Source: DATDIC01 sp963777625 (GTDB taxonomy: Bacteria; Pseudomonadota; Alphaproteobacteria; Acetobacterales; Acetobacteraceae). From it: a stretch of DNA of 64,000 bases. The notes under the pieces are model-generated. The model did not search any database. It was not told where the DNA came from and saw nothing but the letters and a program-made list of their open reading frames with translations. Location of the stretch: the NCBI GenBank assembly GCA_963777625.1, contig CAVZRO010000001.1, positions 573,742-637,741 of the forward strand. Direction: 5' to 3'. The position numbers and the translations under genes are program-made. Positions 16,762-25,378 of this stretch are shown piece after piece; within the stretch, counting starts at the first letter, position 1; each line of letters begins with the position of its first letter.

Positions 16762-17687
16762 CGTCCCGCACCGAGCAGGTCCGCGCCGCTGGCACGGCGG
16801 CTGAGATGGTCGTAGCCGATGTAAAGCAGACAGGTCACGACGAGCAGCACGCTGCTGACCGCCGACGCCATCGGCCAGTTGAGCAGGCGGGACGCCTGCT
16901 GCTGGATCAGCACCGCCACCATGATGTGCTGTCCGCCGAGCAGCGCCGGGGTGATGAAGAAGCCCAGGCTCATGATGAAGACCAGCACGCAGCCGGCGCT
17001 GAGCCCGGGCATGGTGAGCGGCAGATGGACGTGCCAGAACTGCCGCAGCGGATTGGCGCCGAGCAGCGAGGCGGCACGCAGCAAGGTGTTATCCAGGCCC
17101 CACATCGCGCTGAGCACGGGCAGCACCATGAAAGGCAGCATGATGTGCACCATGGCGACCTGCATCCCGACGCCGTCATTGACCAGGCGCAGCGGGGTGC
17201 TGATCAGCCCGAGCGACAGCAGCACGTCGTTCAATGCACCGCGGCGCTGGAACACCACCAGCCAGGCGTACGTGCGAATGACCGTGCTGGTCCAGAACGG
17301 CACCAGGACCAACCCCAGGCACAGATGCAACCAGTGCCCGCGCAGGCTGCTGATGACCCAGGCCACCGGGTAAGCGAGCAGGAGGCAGAGCAGCGTCACC
17401 ACCAGCGAGACACGAAACGTGTAGACCAGCACGATCGCGTAGGTCGGATCGGTGACCAGCGCGCGATAATTGGCCAGGGTTACACCGTTGCCGGTGAAAC
17501 TGGTACCCACCACGCGCAGCAGCGGCCAGACGAACAGCACCAGCAGCATTGCCATCGGCGGGATCAGCCAGATCCGATAGGCGCGGTCCGGCGACCAGGA
17601 TCTTGCCGGGGGGTCTGTCTGCCGTGGACCTGCGCTTTGTCTGGCCGCCGTCTCGTTGAGTTCGGAACCGGTCAACCCACCAGCCAC
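16758..17687 (-). CDS. Polyamine-type ABC transporter permease (PotB-like)
   Basis: A 309-residue permease of the PotB type: a short cytoplasmic N-terminus, a first hydrophobic segment at LIPPMAMLLVLFVWPLL, and an EAA-like loop (LLRAASLLGANPLRQFWHVHLPL). The GTG start at 17687 lies inside the last codons of the binding-protein gene (overlap of 16 bases). It pairs with the 15946-16761 permease. Confidence 0.85.
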   Translation of the reverse strand: MAGGLTGSELNETAARQSAGPRQTDPPARSWSPDRAYRIWLIPPMAMLLVLFVWPLLRVVGTSFTGNGVTLANYRALVTDPTYAIVLVYTFRVSLVVTLLCLLLAYPVAWVISSLRGHWLHLCLGLVLVPFWTSTVIRTYAWLVVFQRRGALNDVLLSLGLISTPLRLVNDGVGMQVAMVHIMLPFMVLPVLSAMWGLDNTLLRAASLLGANPLRQFWHVHLPLTMPGLSAGCVLVFIMSLGFFITPALLGGQHIMVAVLIQQQASRLLNWPMASAVSSVLLVVTCLLYIGYDHLSRRASGADLLGAGR

Positions 17688-18760
17688 TTGTTGAACCGGG
17701 CGATCAAGGTGCCGCCGTTCTGCGCCCAGTAGTCGAAATTCTGATAGACGGCCGTCTTGCTGTTCTGCGGGGAGTTCGGCAGGCGGTCCTTCTCAGCGTC
17801 GGTCAGCAGCGCGAACGTCGCCGGATTGACCGGACCGTAGGGGATCCGGCGGCAGAAGATGGCCTGATTTTCCGGGCGGATGAGATTTGCCAGGAACTGC
17901 ATGGAATATTTTTTGTTCTTGGCGCCCTTGGGAATGATCATGGCGTCAGCGACATACAGCGCGTGATCGAAAGTCAGGTTGACCGGCGCGCCATCCTGTA
18001 TCGGCTTGGCGAGCCGTCCGTTCCATACCGCGCCGACATCGGCGTCGCCGCCGAGCAGGAGTTGTGCGCCCTGAGCGCCTGAATCCCACCAGGAGAGATT
18101 GCTTTTGATCGCATCGAGTTTGGCGAAGGCCTTGTCCACGTCGATCGGATAGAGGCTTTCGCGCGACTGGCCGGCGCCCATCGCCGCCACTTCCAGCGTC
18201 TGCGGCGCCGCCTTCCACAGGCTGCGCTGACCCGGCTTGGCCTTCACATCGAAGAACTCACCCCAGTCCTTGGGCCGGGTGGCATCGGTGAAGGACTTGG
18301 TGTTCCAACCCATCGCATAGGCGGCGATATCGGCGAGCATGTAGTAGGGCTGCGCGGCCTGGGGCAGCAACTGCTTGCGATCGATGACGTCGTAGTCGAT
18401 GGGTTCCAGCAGCCCGGCCTGGGCGAGGACGGCGGCCTCGGTCGCATCGATGTTGGCGACATCGATGTCCACCGCATTGTTGTCTACCATCGCCTTGATG
18501 CGGGCAGCGTCGAAATAGGGGGCGCCCAGTATCTTGATGCCGGTCTGCTTGGTGAAGGTCTCGAAATAGGCGGCGCGATATGCGTCTTCCAGCGCGCCGC
18601 CGGAATTCGGGACGGTCATGGTCGCCGGCTGGGCACGGGCGATCACGGGCATCCCAATGGGCATCCCAAGTCCTGCCGCGCCGGCGGCGGCGATCACGCC
18701 GCGCCGGGTGATGCGACCCGGGGCATTCCTTGCGTCGATGTGCCGTTCACTGCTCATCAT
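17672..18760 (-). CDS. Tat-exported ABC transporter substrate-binding protein (PotD-like)
   Basis: About 362 residues. The start at 18760 follows GGAGG with good spacing. The leader has the twin-arginine motif ITRRGVIAAAGAAGLG. The mature part has the family-1/PotD look: TVPNSGGALEDAYRAAYFETFTKQTGIKI, then DVANIDATEAAVLAQAGLLEPIDYD and MGWNTKSF. It starts the four-gene importer and lies 61 bp downstream of an SDR gene in the same direction. The substrate is unknown. Tat export suggests a folded or cofactor-free but fast-folding protein. Confidence 0.85.
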   Translation of the reverse strand: MMSSERHIDARNAPGRITRRGVIAAAGAAGLGMPIGMPVIARAQPATMTVPNSGGALEDAYRAAYFETFTKQTGIKILGAPYFDAARIKAMVDNNAVDIDVANIDATEAAVLAQAGLLEPIDYDVIDRKQLLPQAAQPYYMLADIAAYAMGWNTKSFTDATRPKDWGEFFDVKAKPGQRSLWKAAPQTLEVAAMGAGQSRESLYPIDVDKAFAKLDAIKSNLSWWDSGAQGAQLLLGGDADVGAVWNGRLAKPIQDGAPVNLTFDHALYVADAMIIPKGAKNKKYSMQFLANLIRPENQAIFCRRIPYGPVNPATFALLTDAEKDRLPNSPQNSKTAVYQNFDYWAQNGGTLIARFNKWLVG

Positions 18761-18821
18761 GATTCCTCCCTGGTGGTTCGCCGCGGCGGTGCGGATGGCG
18801 GCGCAAGGCTGGCTCACGCGA

Positions 18822-19580
18822 TCAAGCCATCAATACGCCACCGCTGGCAATCACGGTCTCTCCGGTTATGTGGCGGTTTCTCGGGCTGGCCAGAAAGTAG
18901 ATGACCTCGGCAATGTCGGCGGGTGCGGCGACACGCCCGAGCGGCGAGTTGCGGGCCAGGTCGTCGTAGATCCCAAGACGGCGCAACTGCGGGGTGTCGA
19001 TAGCCGATGGGGAGACGGCGTTGACCAGGATGCCGTCGCCGGCCAGTTCTTCCGCGAACGACTTGGTGAAACTTATGACGCCGGCCTTGGAGGCGGCGTA
19101 GTGGGCATTCTTCGCGTACGGGATATAGGCGTCGATCGAAGCGACCGAAACGATGCGGCCGGAGCGGCGCTGCTGCATGTGACGGGCGGCGGCCACGCTC
19201 ATGTGGAACATGCCGCGCAGATTGACGTCGAACGTGCTGTCCCAGTCGTCGTCGTCGATCTCCAGCAGCGGCTTGCGGGGATAGACGCCGGCGTTGTTGA
19301 TGAGCACATCGACATGGCCGAGGCGCGCCTGCGCGGCGTTGAACGAAGCCTGCGCGCCGGGACGCCGGCGGATATCGCCGATGACGCAGACCGGGGCGGA
19401 GCCGATGGCGGCGAGCCGGGTGGCGGCGGCATCCAGCGCGGCGCCATCGAGGTCGATCAGGGCGACGGCAGCACCGCGGGTGGTGAACAACTCGGCGATG
19501 GCGAGGCCGAGCCCCTGTGCGCCACCGGTGACGGCCACTGTCTGGCCGGCCATTTCCATCGCCGCTGCCGATCCGCTCAT
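18822..19580 (-). CDS. SDR-family oxidoreductase, first gene of the leftward operon
   Basis: 252 residues from the ATG at 19580, which has GAGGAT six bases before it. Motifs: TGGAQGLG at 18-25, NNAG at 95-98, catalytic Ser148 in SVASID, Tyr161/Lys165 in YAASK. It heads the operon that runs through the ABC importer, two more SDRs and probably the luciferase-like gene. It faces the divergent IclR-type regulator across 147 bp. Three SDRs in one operon suggest stepwise oxidation of a polyol or a multi-hydroxylated compound. Confidence 0.86.
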   Translation of the reverse strand: MSGSAAAMEMAGQTVAVTGGAQGLGLAIAELFTTRGAAVALIDLDGAALDAAATRLAAIGSAPVCVIGDIRRRPGAQASFNAAQARLGHVDVLINNAGVYPRKPLLEIDDDDWDSTFDVNLRGMFHMSVAAARHMQQRRSGRIVSVASIDAYIPYAKNAHYAASKAGVISFTKSFAEELAGDGILVNAVSPSAIDTPQLRRLGIYDDLARNSPLGRVAAPADIAEVIYFLASPRNRHITGETVIASGGVLMA

Positions 19581-19635
19581 GATATCCTCTTGGCTGCCGT
19601 CTTGCCGGGGCACCGAGCGGCCCCACTTGATAGCG

Positions 19636-19652
19636 GATATCGTTATTTAATA
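19636..19652. promoter_or_regulatory. Candidate operator in the divergent IclR/SDR promoter (site 2)
   Basis: The sequence around TATCGTTATTTAATA shares 12 to 13 of 17 positions with the inverted repeat at 13212-13228. It sits between the divergent regulator and the SDR that starts the operon, the expected place for an IclR-family operator. Confidence 0.42.
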
Positions 19653-19727
19653 CTGGAGGTGCTGGCAAGGGCCCTTTTGTCGCCGCCGGCCAGCGCGCTA
19701 GAAGATCAGAATTTCAGGAACGTTCAT

Positions 19728-20669
19728 GTGGTGAGACAAAATTCGGCAAGGTCGGCTGGCAGCCCGTCCCGGCCGGCTCGCGGGCGTGCCGCGCCGGCGC
19801 CGCGCCAGCGATCTGGCGGCGAGGCGGAGGGTGCGGCGCGCGCGGGGGCCAGTCCGTTGCAGGTCGGCACGCTGCACAAGGCATACCGCATCCTCGACCT
19901 GTACAACGAAAGCTCGGAGAGCTTCTCCTTTTCCGAGATCGTCGGCTTCACCGGACTGGAAAAGAGTTCGGTGCAGCGGCTGCTGTCATCGCTGGTGCAG
20001 CTCGGCCTGATGCGCAAGCACGAGCGCTACAAGCGCTACAGCCTGTCGCCGCGCTTCATTTCGTTCGCCGTGTCGTTCTGCCTGTCTGATCCGCTGCTGC
20101 ATGCCGCGGCGCTGCATCTGGAGCCGCTGGCGCGGCAGACGACGGAGGCGGTGAGCGTCGGGCTGATGGACGGCGTGCACGTGTTCTATGTCACGCGCAT
20201 CGTGGCTGGCACGCACCTGCCGGGGGCGTTGGCAACACGTTCGTTCACAATTCTGCCGGTGCGCCAATATGCCTACTGCACCGCGACCGGCCGGGCGATC
20301 ATGTCGCGTCTGCCGGAGGCCGATATCGATCGTATCCTGGCAGCGTCCCCGCGGCGGAAATTCACCGAGCTGACGGTCATCGAGCCGGCCGCCGTCAAGC
20401 GGATGCTGCCGGAATTCCGCGCGACCGGACTCGCCTGGCAGGATGGCGAGGTGCTCGACGATGAGCTGGGGCTGGCGGCACCGATCCTTGGTGACAATAA
20501 TTTTCCGGTGGGGGCGGTGGTGATGTCGATCAAGAAGGTGAACTGGGACCTGGATGGCGCGCGCAAGAAGTTCGGCAGCATGATCCAGCTTGCGGCACGG
20601 AACATGTCCAGCGGGTCGCTGGCGGCGCTGCGGACGCCCGACGGTCTGACCCGCCGATCGCCCGCGTAA
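19728..20669 (+). CDS. IclR-family transcriptional regulator
   Basis: About 313 residues. An Arg/Ala/Pro-rich N-terminal tail of about 40 residues precedes the IclR winged helix (about 45-105: LHKAYRILDLYNESSESFSFSEIVGFTGLEKSSVQRLLSSL) and the effector-binding domain (about 125-290, with ATGRAIMSRLPEADIDRIL). The start is a GTG at 19728 or 19731, chosen because AGGAA lies 8 bases upstream; no in-frame ATG fits the family start. It is divergent from the SDR/ABC operon and probably controls it. Confidence 0.83.
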   Translation: MVRQNSARSAGSPSRPARGRAAPAPRQRSGGEAEGAARAGASPLQVGTLHKAYRILDLYNESSESFSFSEIVGFTGLEKSSVQRLLSSLVQLGLMRKHERYKRYSLSPRFISFAVSFCLSDPLLHAAALHLEPLARQTTEAVSVGLMDGVHVFYVTRIVAGTHLPGALATRSFTILPVRQYAYCTATGRAIMSRLPEADIDRILAASPRRKFTELTVIEPAAVKRMLPEFRATGLAWQDGEVLDDELGLAAPILGDNNFPVGAVVMSIKKVNWDLDGARKKFGSMIQLAARNMSSGSLAALRTPDGLTRRSPA

Positions 20670-20754
20670 CATGTGGGAGCGGGTTGCTTTCAGAGCGTGA
20701 TCGCTTGAGGCTGACGGTCGGAAAGCGTGAATCACGCTCTCGAACAATGAATTT

Positions 20755-20794
20755 TAGAGCTTGAGCGCTTCATCTTGAAGCGATCACGCTCTAA
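20755..20794. repeat. Palindromic intergenic element upstream of a DadA-like gene
   Basis: TTAGAGC and CGCTTCA on the left are mirrored by TGAAGCG and GCTCTAA on the right around a TCT centre, with two mismatches. A second partial copy (GCGTGATCGCTTGA and GAATCACGCTCT) lies at 20695-20742. This resembles the short GCGTGATCGCTT-type repeats common in alphaproteobacterial genomes. It leaves no room for a classical promoter close to the next start. Confidence 0.6.
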
Positions 20795-20806
20795 GGGGGG
20801 GCTGGG

Positions 20807-22059
20807 ATGACGCTCGCGCGGCATGAGGCGGTGGTGATCGGGGCGGGAGTCGCCGGGCTGTCGACGGCGCTGTATTTGCGGCGCGCTGGGATGAATGTGG
20901 CGGTGCTCGATCCGCTGCCGCCGGCGGGCGGGGCGTCGTTCGGCAATGCGGGGCTGCTCAGTCCGGAGACGGCGGTGCCGATCGCGCTGCCGGGCATGCT
21001 GGCGAAGGTGCCTGGGTGGCTGCGCGATCCGCTCGGGCCGCTCTCGCTGCGGCCGAGCTATTTGCCGAAGGCGATGCCGTGGCTGATGCGCTGGATCAAA
21101 TCGGGGCGGATGGCGCGGGTGCTGGAGATCTCCGACGCGATGCGGGCGCTGCACCGGGAGGCGCTGATCTGCTGGCAGGAGTTGCTGGGGCCGGAGCTGT
21201 ATCGCGATTTGATTCGGCCGAGCGGCCAGGTGCATGTGTGGGAAAGCGAAGCGGAGACCGCCACCGCGCGGATCGAGCGGCAGTTGCGCGAGCGGCAGGG
21301 GATCGAGGCGCAGATGCTCCATGCGGATGATCTGCGGCAGATGTTTCCCGGCATTGCGCGGGAGATCACGCGCGGGCTGCTGGTTCCCGGCAATGGCTTC
21401 ACCGTCAGTCCGCAGCGCAGCGTGCGTTCATTGGGGGCGCTGTTCGCACAGGAGGGCGGCACGCTGATCAATGAGCGCGTGATGAAACTGGTGCCGGCGG
21501 ACGGCGGCAAATGGATGGTGATGACCAACACGGCCAACCGCATGGCGGATCATGTGGTGGTGGCGGCGGGGGCGTGGTCGCGGCAGTTGCTCGATCCGCT
21601 GGGGATCAAGGTGCCGCTGGAGACCGAGCGCGGCTACCACGCGATGCTGTTCGATCCGGAGATGGTACCGGCGATCCCGATCACCAACAAGACGCGTGGG
21701 TTTGCGGTGACGCCGATGGAGGATGGGCTGCGCGTGGCGGGGACGGTGGAAATCGCCGGACTGGATGCGCCGCCGAACGAGGAGCGAGGCGAAAATTCTG
21801 GTGCAGCATGTGCGGCGGATGTTCCCGGCGCTGACTGGTACCCAGGTACGGGTACTGGATGGGGTTCCGGCCCTCCACGCCGGACAGCCTGCCCATCCTG
21901 GGCAGCGCGAATGGGCGTCCAGGGCTGCATTGCGTGTTTGGGCACGGGCATTTCGGCATGACCGGCGGCCCGCCCAGCGGGCGGCTGGTGGCACGGATGA
22001 TGACCGGTCAGGCGCCCGGCATCGATCCGATGCCGTATGGTATGCAACGGTTCAATTGA
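20807..22059 (+). pseudogene. DadA-like FAD-dependent amino-acid dehydrogenase, two frame breaks
   Basis: The N-terminal FAD-binding motif is VVIGAGVAGLSTALYLRRAG. It is followed by a D-amino-acid dehydrogenase-like body (ASFGNAGLLSPETAVPIALPG, YHAMLFDPEM). Frame one holds to about 21785. The next frame gives AKILVQHVRRMFPALTGTQVRV to about 21855. A third frame gives MGFRPSTPDSLPILG and GHGHFGMTGGPPSGRLVARMM to the stop at 22059. Each step is +1, and removing both bases gives about 416 residues, the normal length. A membrane-linked oxidation of a D-amino acid or imino acid is the family role. Confidence 0.8.
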
Positions 22060-22146
22060 GGCGGGCAGCGCGTCGATGAACCAGCCCCGGCGGCACACCG
22101 CAACTGATGGCCTGGCAGCCGCGCTGCTCAGTGCCCTCGCGGTGCG

Positions 22147-22632
22147 TCAAGTAGCCTTGACCAGCCGCGGATCGTAGCGCCATTCGCGGACCTTCACGGC
22201 GGTGATCTGCGCGCTTCCTGAATGCTGTGGGTTGATGAGGACATTGAATTCCTCCGGAACGATCACGGACGGGACGATAAGCACAGCAGATGTGCCCGCG
22301 CGTATCCACTCCGTACCGAACTCCATGCTTGTCCGCCCCGCCGGCTCGGCATCCCAGCCGACCGGCAGGCTGGCGGAGGTCGTCATTTGCGCACTTGTCC
22401 AAAGCCCGTCCGGGATCGTCACCTCAACCAGGTAACGATTCAGCGGCAGACCGCCGGCGTTCAGGTGGACCACCGTCTCCAAACATGCCAGCGCCCGCGT
22501 TTGCGACGTATAGACCGCAGCCATGCCCGCCGCGTTCCAGCGGCCTCCGGTCGCTTTCGCACCGGCCCCTGACAGATCGTCGGCTTCGTAGGTTGGTGCG
22601 GCGGTCGCGATGCGCCAGACCGTTTGGCTCAA
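22147..22632 (-). CDS. RES-domain toxin (NAD+-degrading family)
   Basis: A 161-residue RES-domain protein. The start VWRIATAAPTYEADDLSG and the following GGRWNAAGMAAVYTSQTRALACLE contain the conserved Arg31, Tyr41 and Glu52 of the family. The start overlaps the antitoxin gene stop by 4 bases. RES toxins paired with Xre/MbcA-type antitoxins deplete NAD+. The pair is intact in both frames. Confidence 0.85.
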   Translation of the reverse strand: MSQTVWRIATAAPTYEADDLSGAGAKATGGRWNAAGMAAVYTSQTRALACLETVVHLNAGGLPLNRYLVEVTIPDGLWTSAQMTTSASLPVGWDAEPAGRTSMEFGTEWIRAGTSAVLIVPSVIVPEEFNVLINPQHSGSAQITAVKVREWRYDPRLVKAT

Positions 22633-23120
22633 GCGTACGCCCCGCTCTGAAGCTGCGCGAGCGTCGTGGACACCAGGGCTTGGCCTTCCATGGTATCCAT
22701 GAGGTCGATCGGCCGCGCGCCGCCCAGAGCGGGGACGGGATCACTGAGCCAGCGTGACATCCATGCGGCGGCATCGAATCCTTCGGGATTGCCGGACTCC
22801 TGGACCACCGCCTGCAACTGCCCGACCAGCCTGGCGAAGCCGATGACGCGCTCGCTTTCACCAGGCGAGAGCGCCCGGTCCTGCTTCGCCTTCTTGTTGA
22901 CGGTGGCGGGCGAGAGCTTCAGGGCCTTGAGAACCGCGCCCTGTCCAATGGCGAATTCCGCGATCATGCGCTTCGCCTCGGTGGCGCGGACGCCGTGCTT
23001 GATCATGCTGATGCGCTCGAGTGGCGATGCTCGATAAACCGCGAGGTAGGAAAGTCTTGCCCGCTTGCGCTTGCCCGAGGCTGCGTGCACCGCTTGGGGT
23101 GGGGTTCTTGAACGGGACAT
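22629..23120 (-). CDS. Xre/MbcA/ParS-type antitoxin
   Basis: About 163 residues, starting at the ATG 23120 because AGGAG lies 8 bases upstream. An earlier ATG at 23141 lacks a site. The middle carries a helix-turn-helix (QGAVLKALKLSPATVNKKAKQDRALSPGESERVIGF) and the C-terminal toxin-binding region typical of the family (AAAWMSRWLSDPVPALGGARPIDLMDT). Antitoxin first and toxin second with overlap is the standard RES-Xre order. Such antitoxins usually repress their own promoter, here the 153-bp gap shared with the divergent transporter. Confidence 0.85.
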   Translation of the reverse strand: MSRSRTPPQAVHAASGKRKRARLSYLAVYRASPLERISMIKHGVRATEAKRMIAEFAIGQGAVLKALKLSPATVNKKAKQDRALSPGESERVIGFARLVGQLQAVVQESGNPEGFDAAAWMSRWLSDPVPALGGARPIDLMDTMEGQALVSTTLAQLQSGAYA

Positions 23121-23273
23121 CTCGCCTGCTCCTTTGAGCAATCAATATGCTCCACAGAGCAAAGGAATCCAAGGTGTCGGCATGGTGCGCCGCGTTGGCG
23201 GGCCGGAATACGACATTGACAGCATCCCGAAACGCGGCTGCTCTACGACCCGAAAATCGGGAGAGCACACCAG

Positions 23274-24488
23274 ATGAAACGCCGCACGCTGCTTGCCGGA
23301 ACGGCGGCCGCACTTGCTACCCCGCTCGCCCGTCCGCATGCGCAGAAGCCGGTGACGGTGAACTGGTGGTACCATTTCGACGATCCAAAGGCCACGCCGG
23401 ACGAGCTGGTCGCCGCATTCAACAAGGAACATCCGGATATCACGATCCAGCCGCAGAATATTCCGTGGGGCGGCGGAGCCGACTACGACAACCGGATGTA
23501 CACTTCGATCATTGCCGGCAACGGTCCGGACACGGCGATGGTGAAATTCAACAACCTGGCGCGGCTGATGGAGATGGACGCGCTGGCGCAGATGGATAAG
23601 TGGATCGCCGCCTGGCCCGCGCGGTCCGACATTTCCGACGATCTGTGGCGGCTGCACCTGGCCCCGGACGGGCACCGCTATTATCTGCCGCTGCAATATG
23701 TCGTGCTGTACCTCTATGTGCGGCTCGACATGCTGGCCAAGCACAACCTTCAGCCGCCGACCAATTTCGACGAATTCCGCAACGTTGCAAAGGCGGTTAC
23801 CGGCGACAATCAATGGGGGTTCGGACTGCGCGGCGGCGCCGGCGGCCACGACGCCTGGATGCCGTTCGTCTTCGGCACCGGGGCGAAGCCGGTGAAGGGC
23901 GGCTTCGTGTCGCCGCCCGCGCTGTCGCAGAACCGCTACTTCATCGACCTTTATCGCACCGACAAGGTCTGCCCGCCCTCGGCGCCGACCGACGGGTTCC
24001 TGCAGATCATCAACAACCTCAAGGCGGGCCGCTGCGCGATGGCGGTGCATCACATCAGCACCGCCAACGACCTGGTCGCGGCACTGGGCGACAAGATCAC
24101 CGCGGTGGTGGTGCCGCGCGGTCCCAACGGCACCGGCTGGGCCACCTATGGTGACGGATCGAACGCCGTGTTCAGCGCCTGCAAGAACCCGGAGGCCGCC
24201 TGGACCTGGGTGTCATGGCTGTCCACCGGGCCGAACAACGTGCTGTACAACAAGGCGGCCGGGCAGATGACGGTGACCACCTCCGGCGCGCAGCACTGGA
24301 CGCTGCACCCCAAGCGATTCGTCGATGCGACGGTGAATTCCTTGCCGATTGCCGGCGTGCTGCCGAATCTGCCGCAGACAGCGGACTTCACGCGCGTCAC
24401 ATGGCCGCAGAACACGCAGAAGGCACTGCTGGGGCAGATCACGCCTGACGCCATGATGCAGTCGTTCGAGAAGCTGTTTTACGGCTGA
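23274..24488 (+). CDS. Carbohydrate-type ABC transporter substrate-binding protein
   Basis: A 404-residue family-1 solute-binding protein with a Tat-like leader (MKRRTLLAGTAAALATPLA, cleavage near PHAQ). The mature protein shows VNWWYHFDDPKATPDELVAAFNKEHPDITI, NGPDTAMVKFNNLARL and DQ/W-rich sugar-binder features. It begins an operon with two permeases and the dimethylformamidase-like subunits. The importer probably delivers that enzyme's substrate, although the class normally binds sugars. The stop overlaps the next start (TGATG type). Confidence 0.84.
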   Translation: MKRRTLLAGTAAALATPLARPHAQKPVTVNWWYHFDDPKATPDELVAAFNKEHPDITIQPQNIPWGGGADYDNRMYTSIIAGNGPDTAMVKFNNLARLMEMDALAQMDKWIAAWPARSDISDDLWRLHLAPDGHRYYLPLQYVVLYLYVRLDMLAKHNLQPPTNFDEFRNVAKAVTGDNQWGFGLRGGAGGHDAWMPFVFGTGAKPVKGGFVSPPALSQNRYFIDLYRTDKVCPPSAPTDGFLQIINNLKAGRCAMAVHHISTANDLVAALGDKITAVVVPRGPNGTGWATYGDGSNAVFSACKNPEAAWTWVSWLSTGPNNVLYNKAAGQMTVTTSGAQHWTLHPKRFVDATVNSLPIAGVLPNLPQTADFTRVTWPQNTQKALLGQITPDAMMQSFEKLFYG

Positions 24489-25378
24489 TGCGTCCCGGCG
24501 GACGCGCACGCGTCATCGGCCCGTCCGCCACCCCGTGGCTGATGCTCGCCCCGGCAATGATCGCCGCCACGGTGCTGGTGCTGATCCCGGTGGCCGACAC
24601 GCTCTGGCTGTCACTGCACCAGGTCATCCTGTTCCGTCCGAAGGTACGGCCGTTCATCGGCCTGGCGAATTACACCCATTCGCTGGCCGACCCGGTGTTC
24701 TGGGAAAGCCTGTGGCATTCGCTGGTCTGGGTGGTCTGCGCGGTATCGCTGCAATTCGCGCTCGGCCTGATCACGGCGTTGCTGCTGAACCGCAGCTTCG
24801 CCTGGCGCGGCCTCGCGCGCACGCTGGTGGTGGTGCCGTGGGCGTTGCCCAGCGTCATTATCGGGCTGATCTGGACCTGGATGCTGGACTTCAACCTCGG
24901 CGTGCTGAACCAGATCGGCGTGCGCCTGGGGCTGCTGTCCGCCTCCGTGCCCTGGCTCGCGCAGCCGAGCACCGCGATGGCCGGCGTGATCCTGGCGATC
25001 GTCTGGCAAGGATTTCCGTTCTTCACGGTAACGTTGCTGGCCGGCTTGCAGGGCATCCCGGCGGAGCAGTACGAGGCGGCCGCGATCGACGGCGCCAGCG
25101 TGCTGGCGAAATTCCGCTACGTCACACTGCCGGGCCTGGCCGCGGTGATGGCGACGGCGCTGCTGCTGCGGATGATCTGGGTGGCCAACTCGCTTGACCT
25201 GATCCTGGTGATGACCGGCGGAGGTCCCGGAACCGCCACCCAGACCCTGCCACTGCACGCGTTCCTGACTGCCTGGTCCGGCGGCAATTACGGTGAGGGA
25301 TCCGCCCTGGCGGTGCTGCTGACCTTGCTGCTGCTGGCCGTGGTCGTGACCTATCTGTGGCGCAGCCGCGACTCATGA
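24488..25378 (+). CDS. Carbohydrate-type ABC transporter permease (MalF-like)
   Basis: A 296-residue inner-membrane permease with about six hydrophobic segments. It carries the MalF-type motif FVGLANYTHSL-like stretch (FIGLANYTHSLADPVFWESL) and an EAA loop (EQYEAAAIDGASVLAKFRYVTLPGL). Coupled to the binding-protein gene before it and the second permease after it. Intact. Confidence 0.85.
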   Translation: MRPGGRARVIGPSATPWLMLAPAMIAATVLVLIPVADTLWLSLHQVILFRPKVRPFIGLANYTHSLADPVFWESLWHSLVWVVCAVSLQFALGLITALLLNRSFAWRGLARTLVVVPWALPSVIIGLIWTWMLDFNLGVLNQIGVRLGLLSASVPWLAQPSTAMAGVILAIVWQGFPFFTVTLLAGLQGIPAEQYEAAAIDGASVLAKFRYVTLPGLAAVMATALLLRMIWVANSLDLILVMTGGGPGTATQTLPLHAFLTAWSGGNYGEGSALAVLLTLLLLAVVVTYLWRSRDS

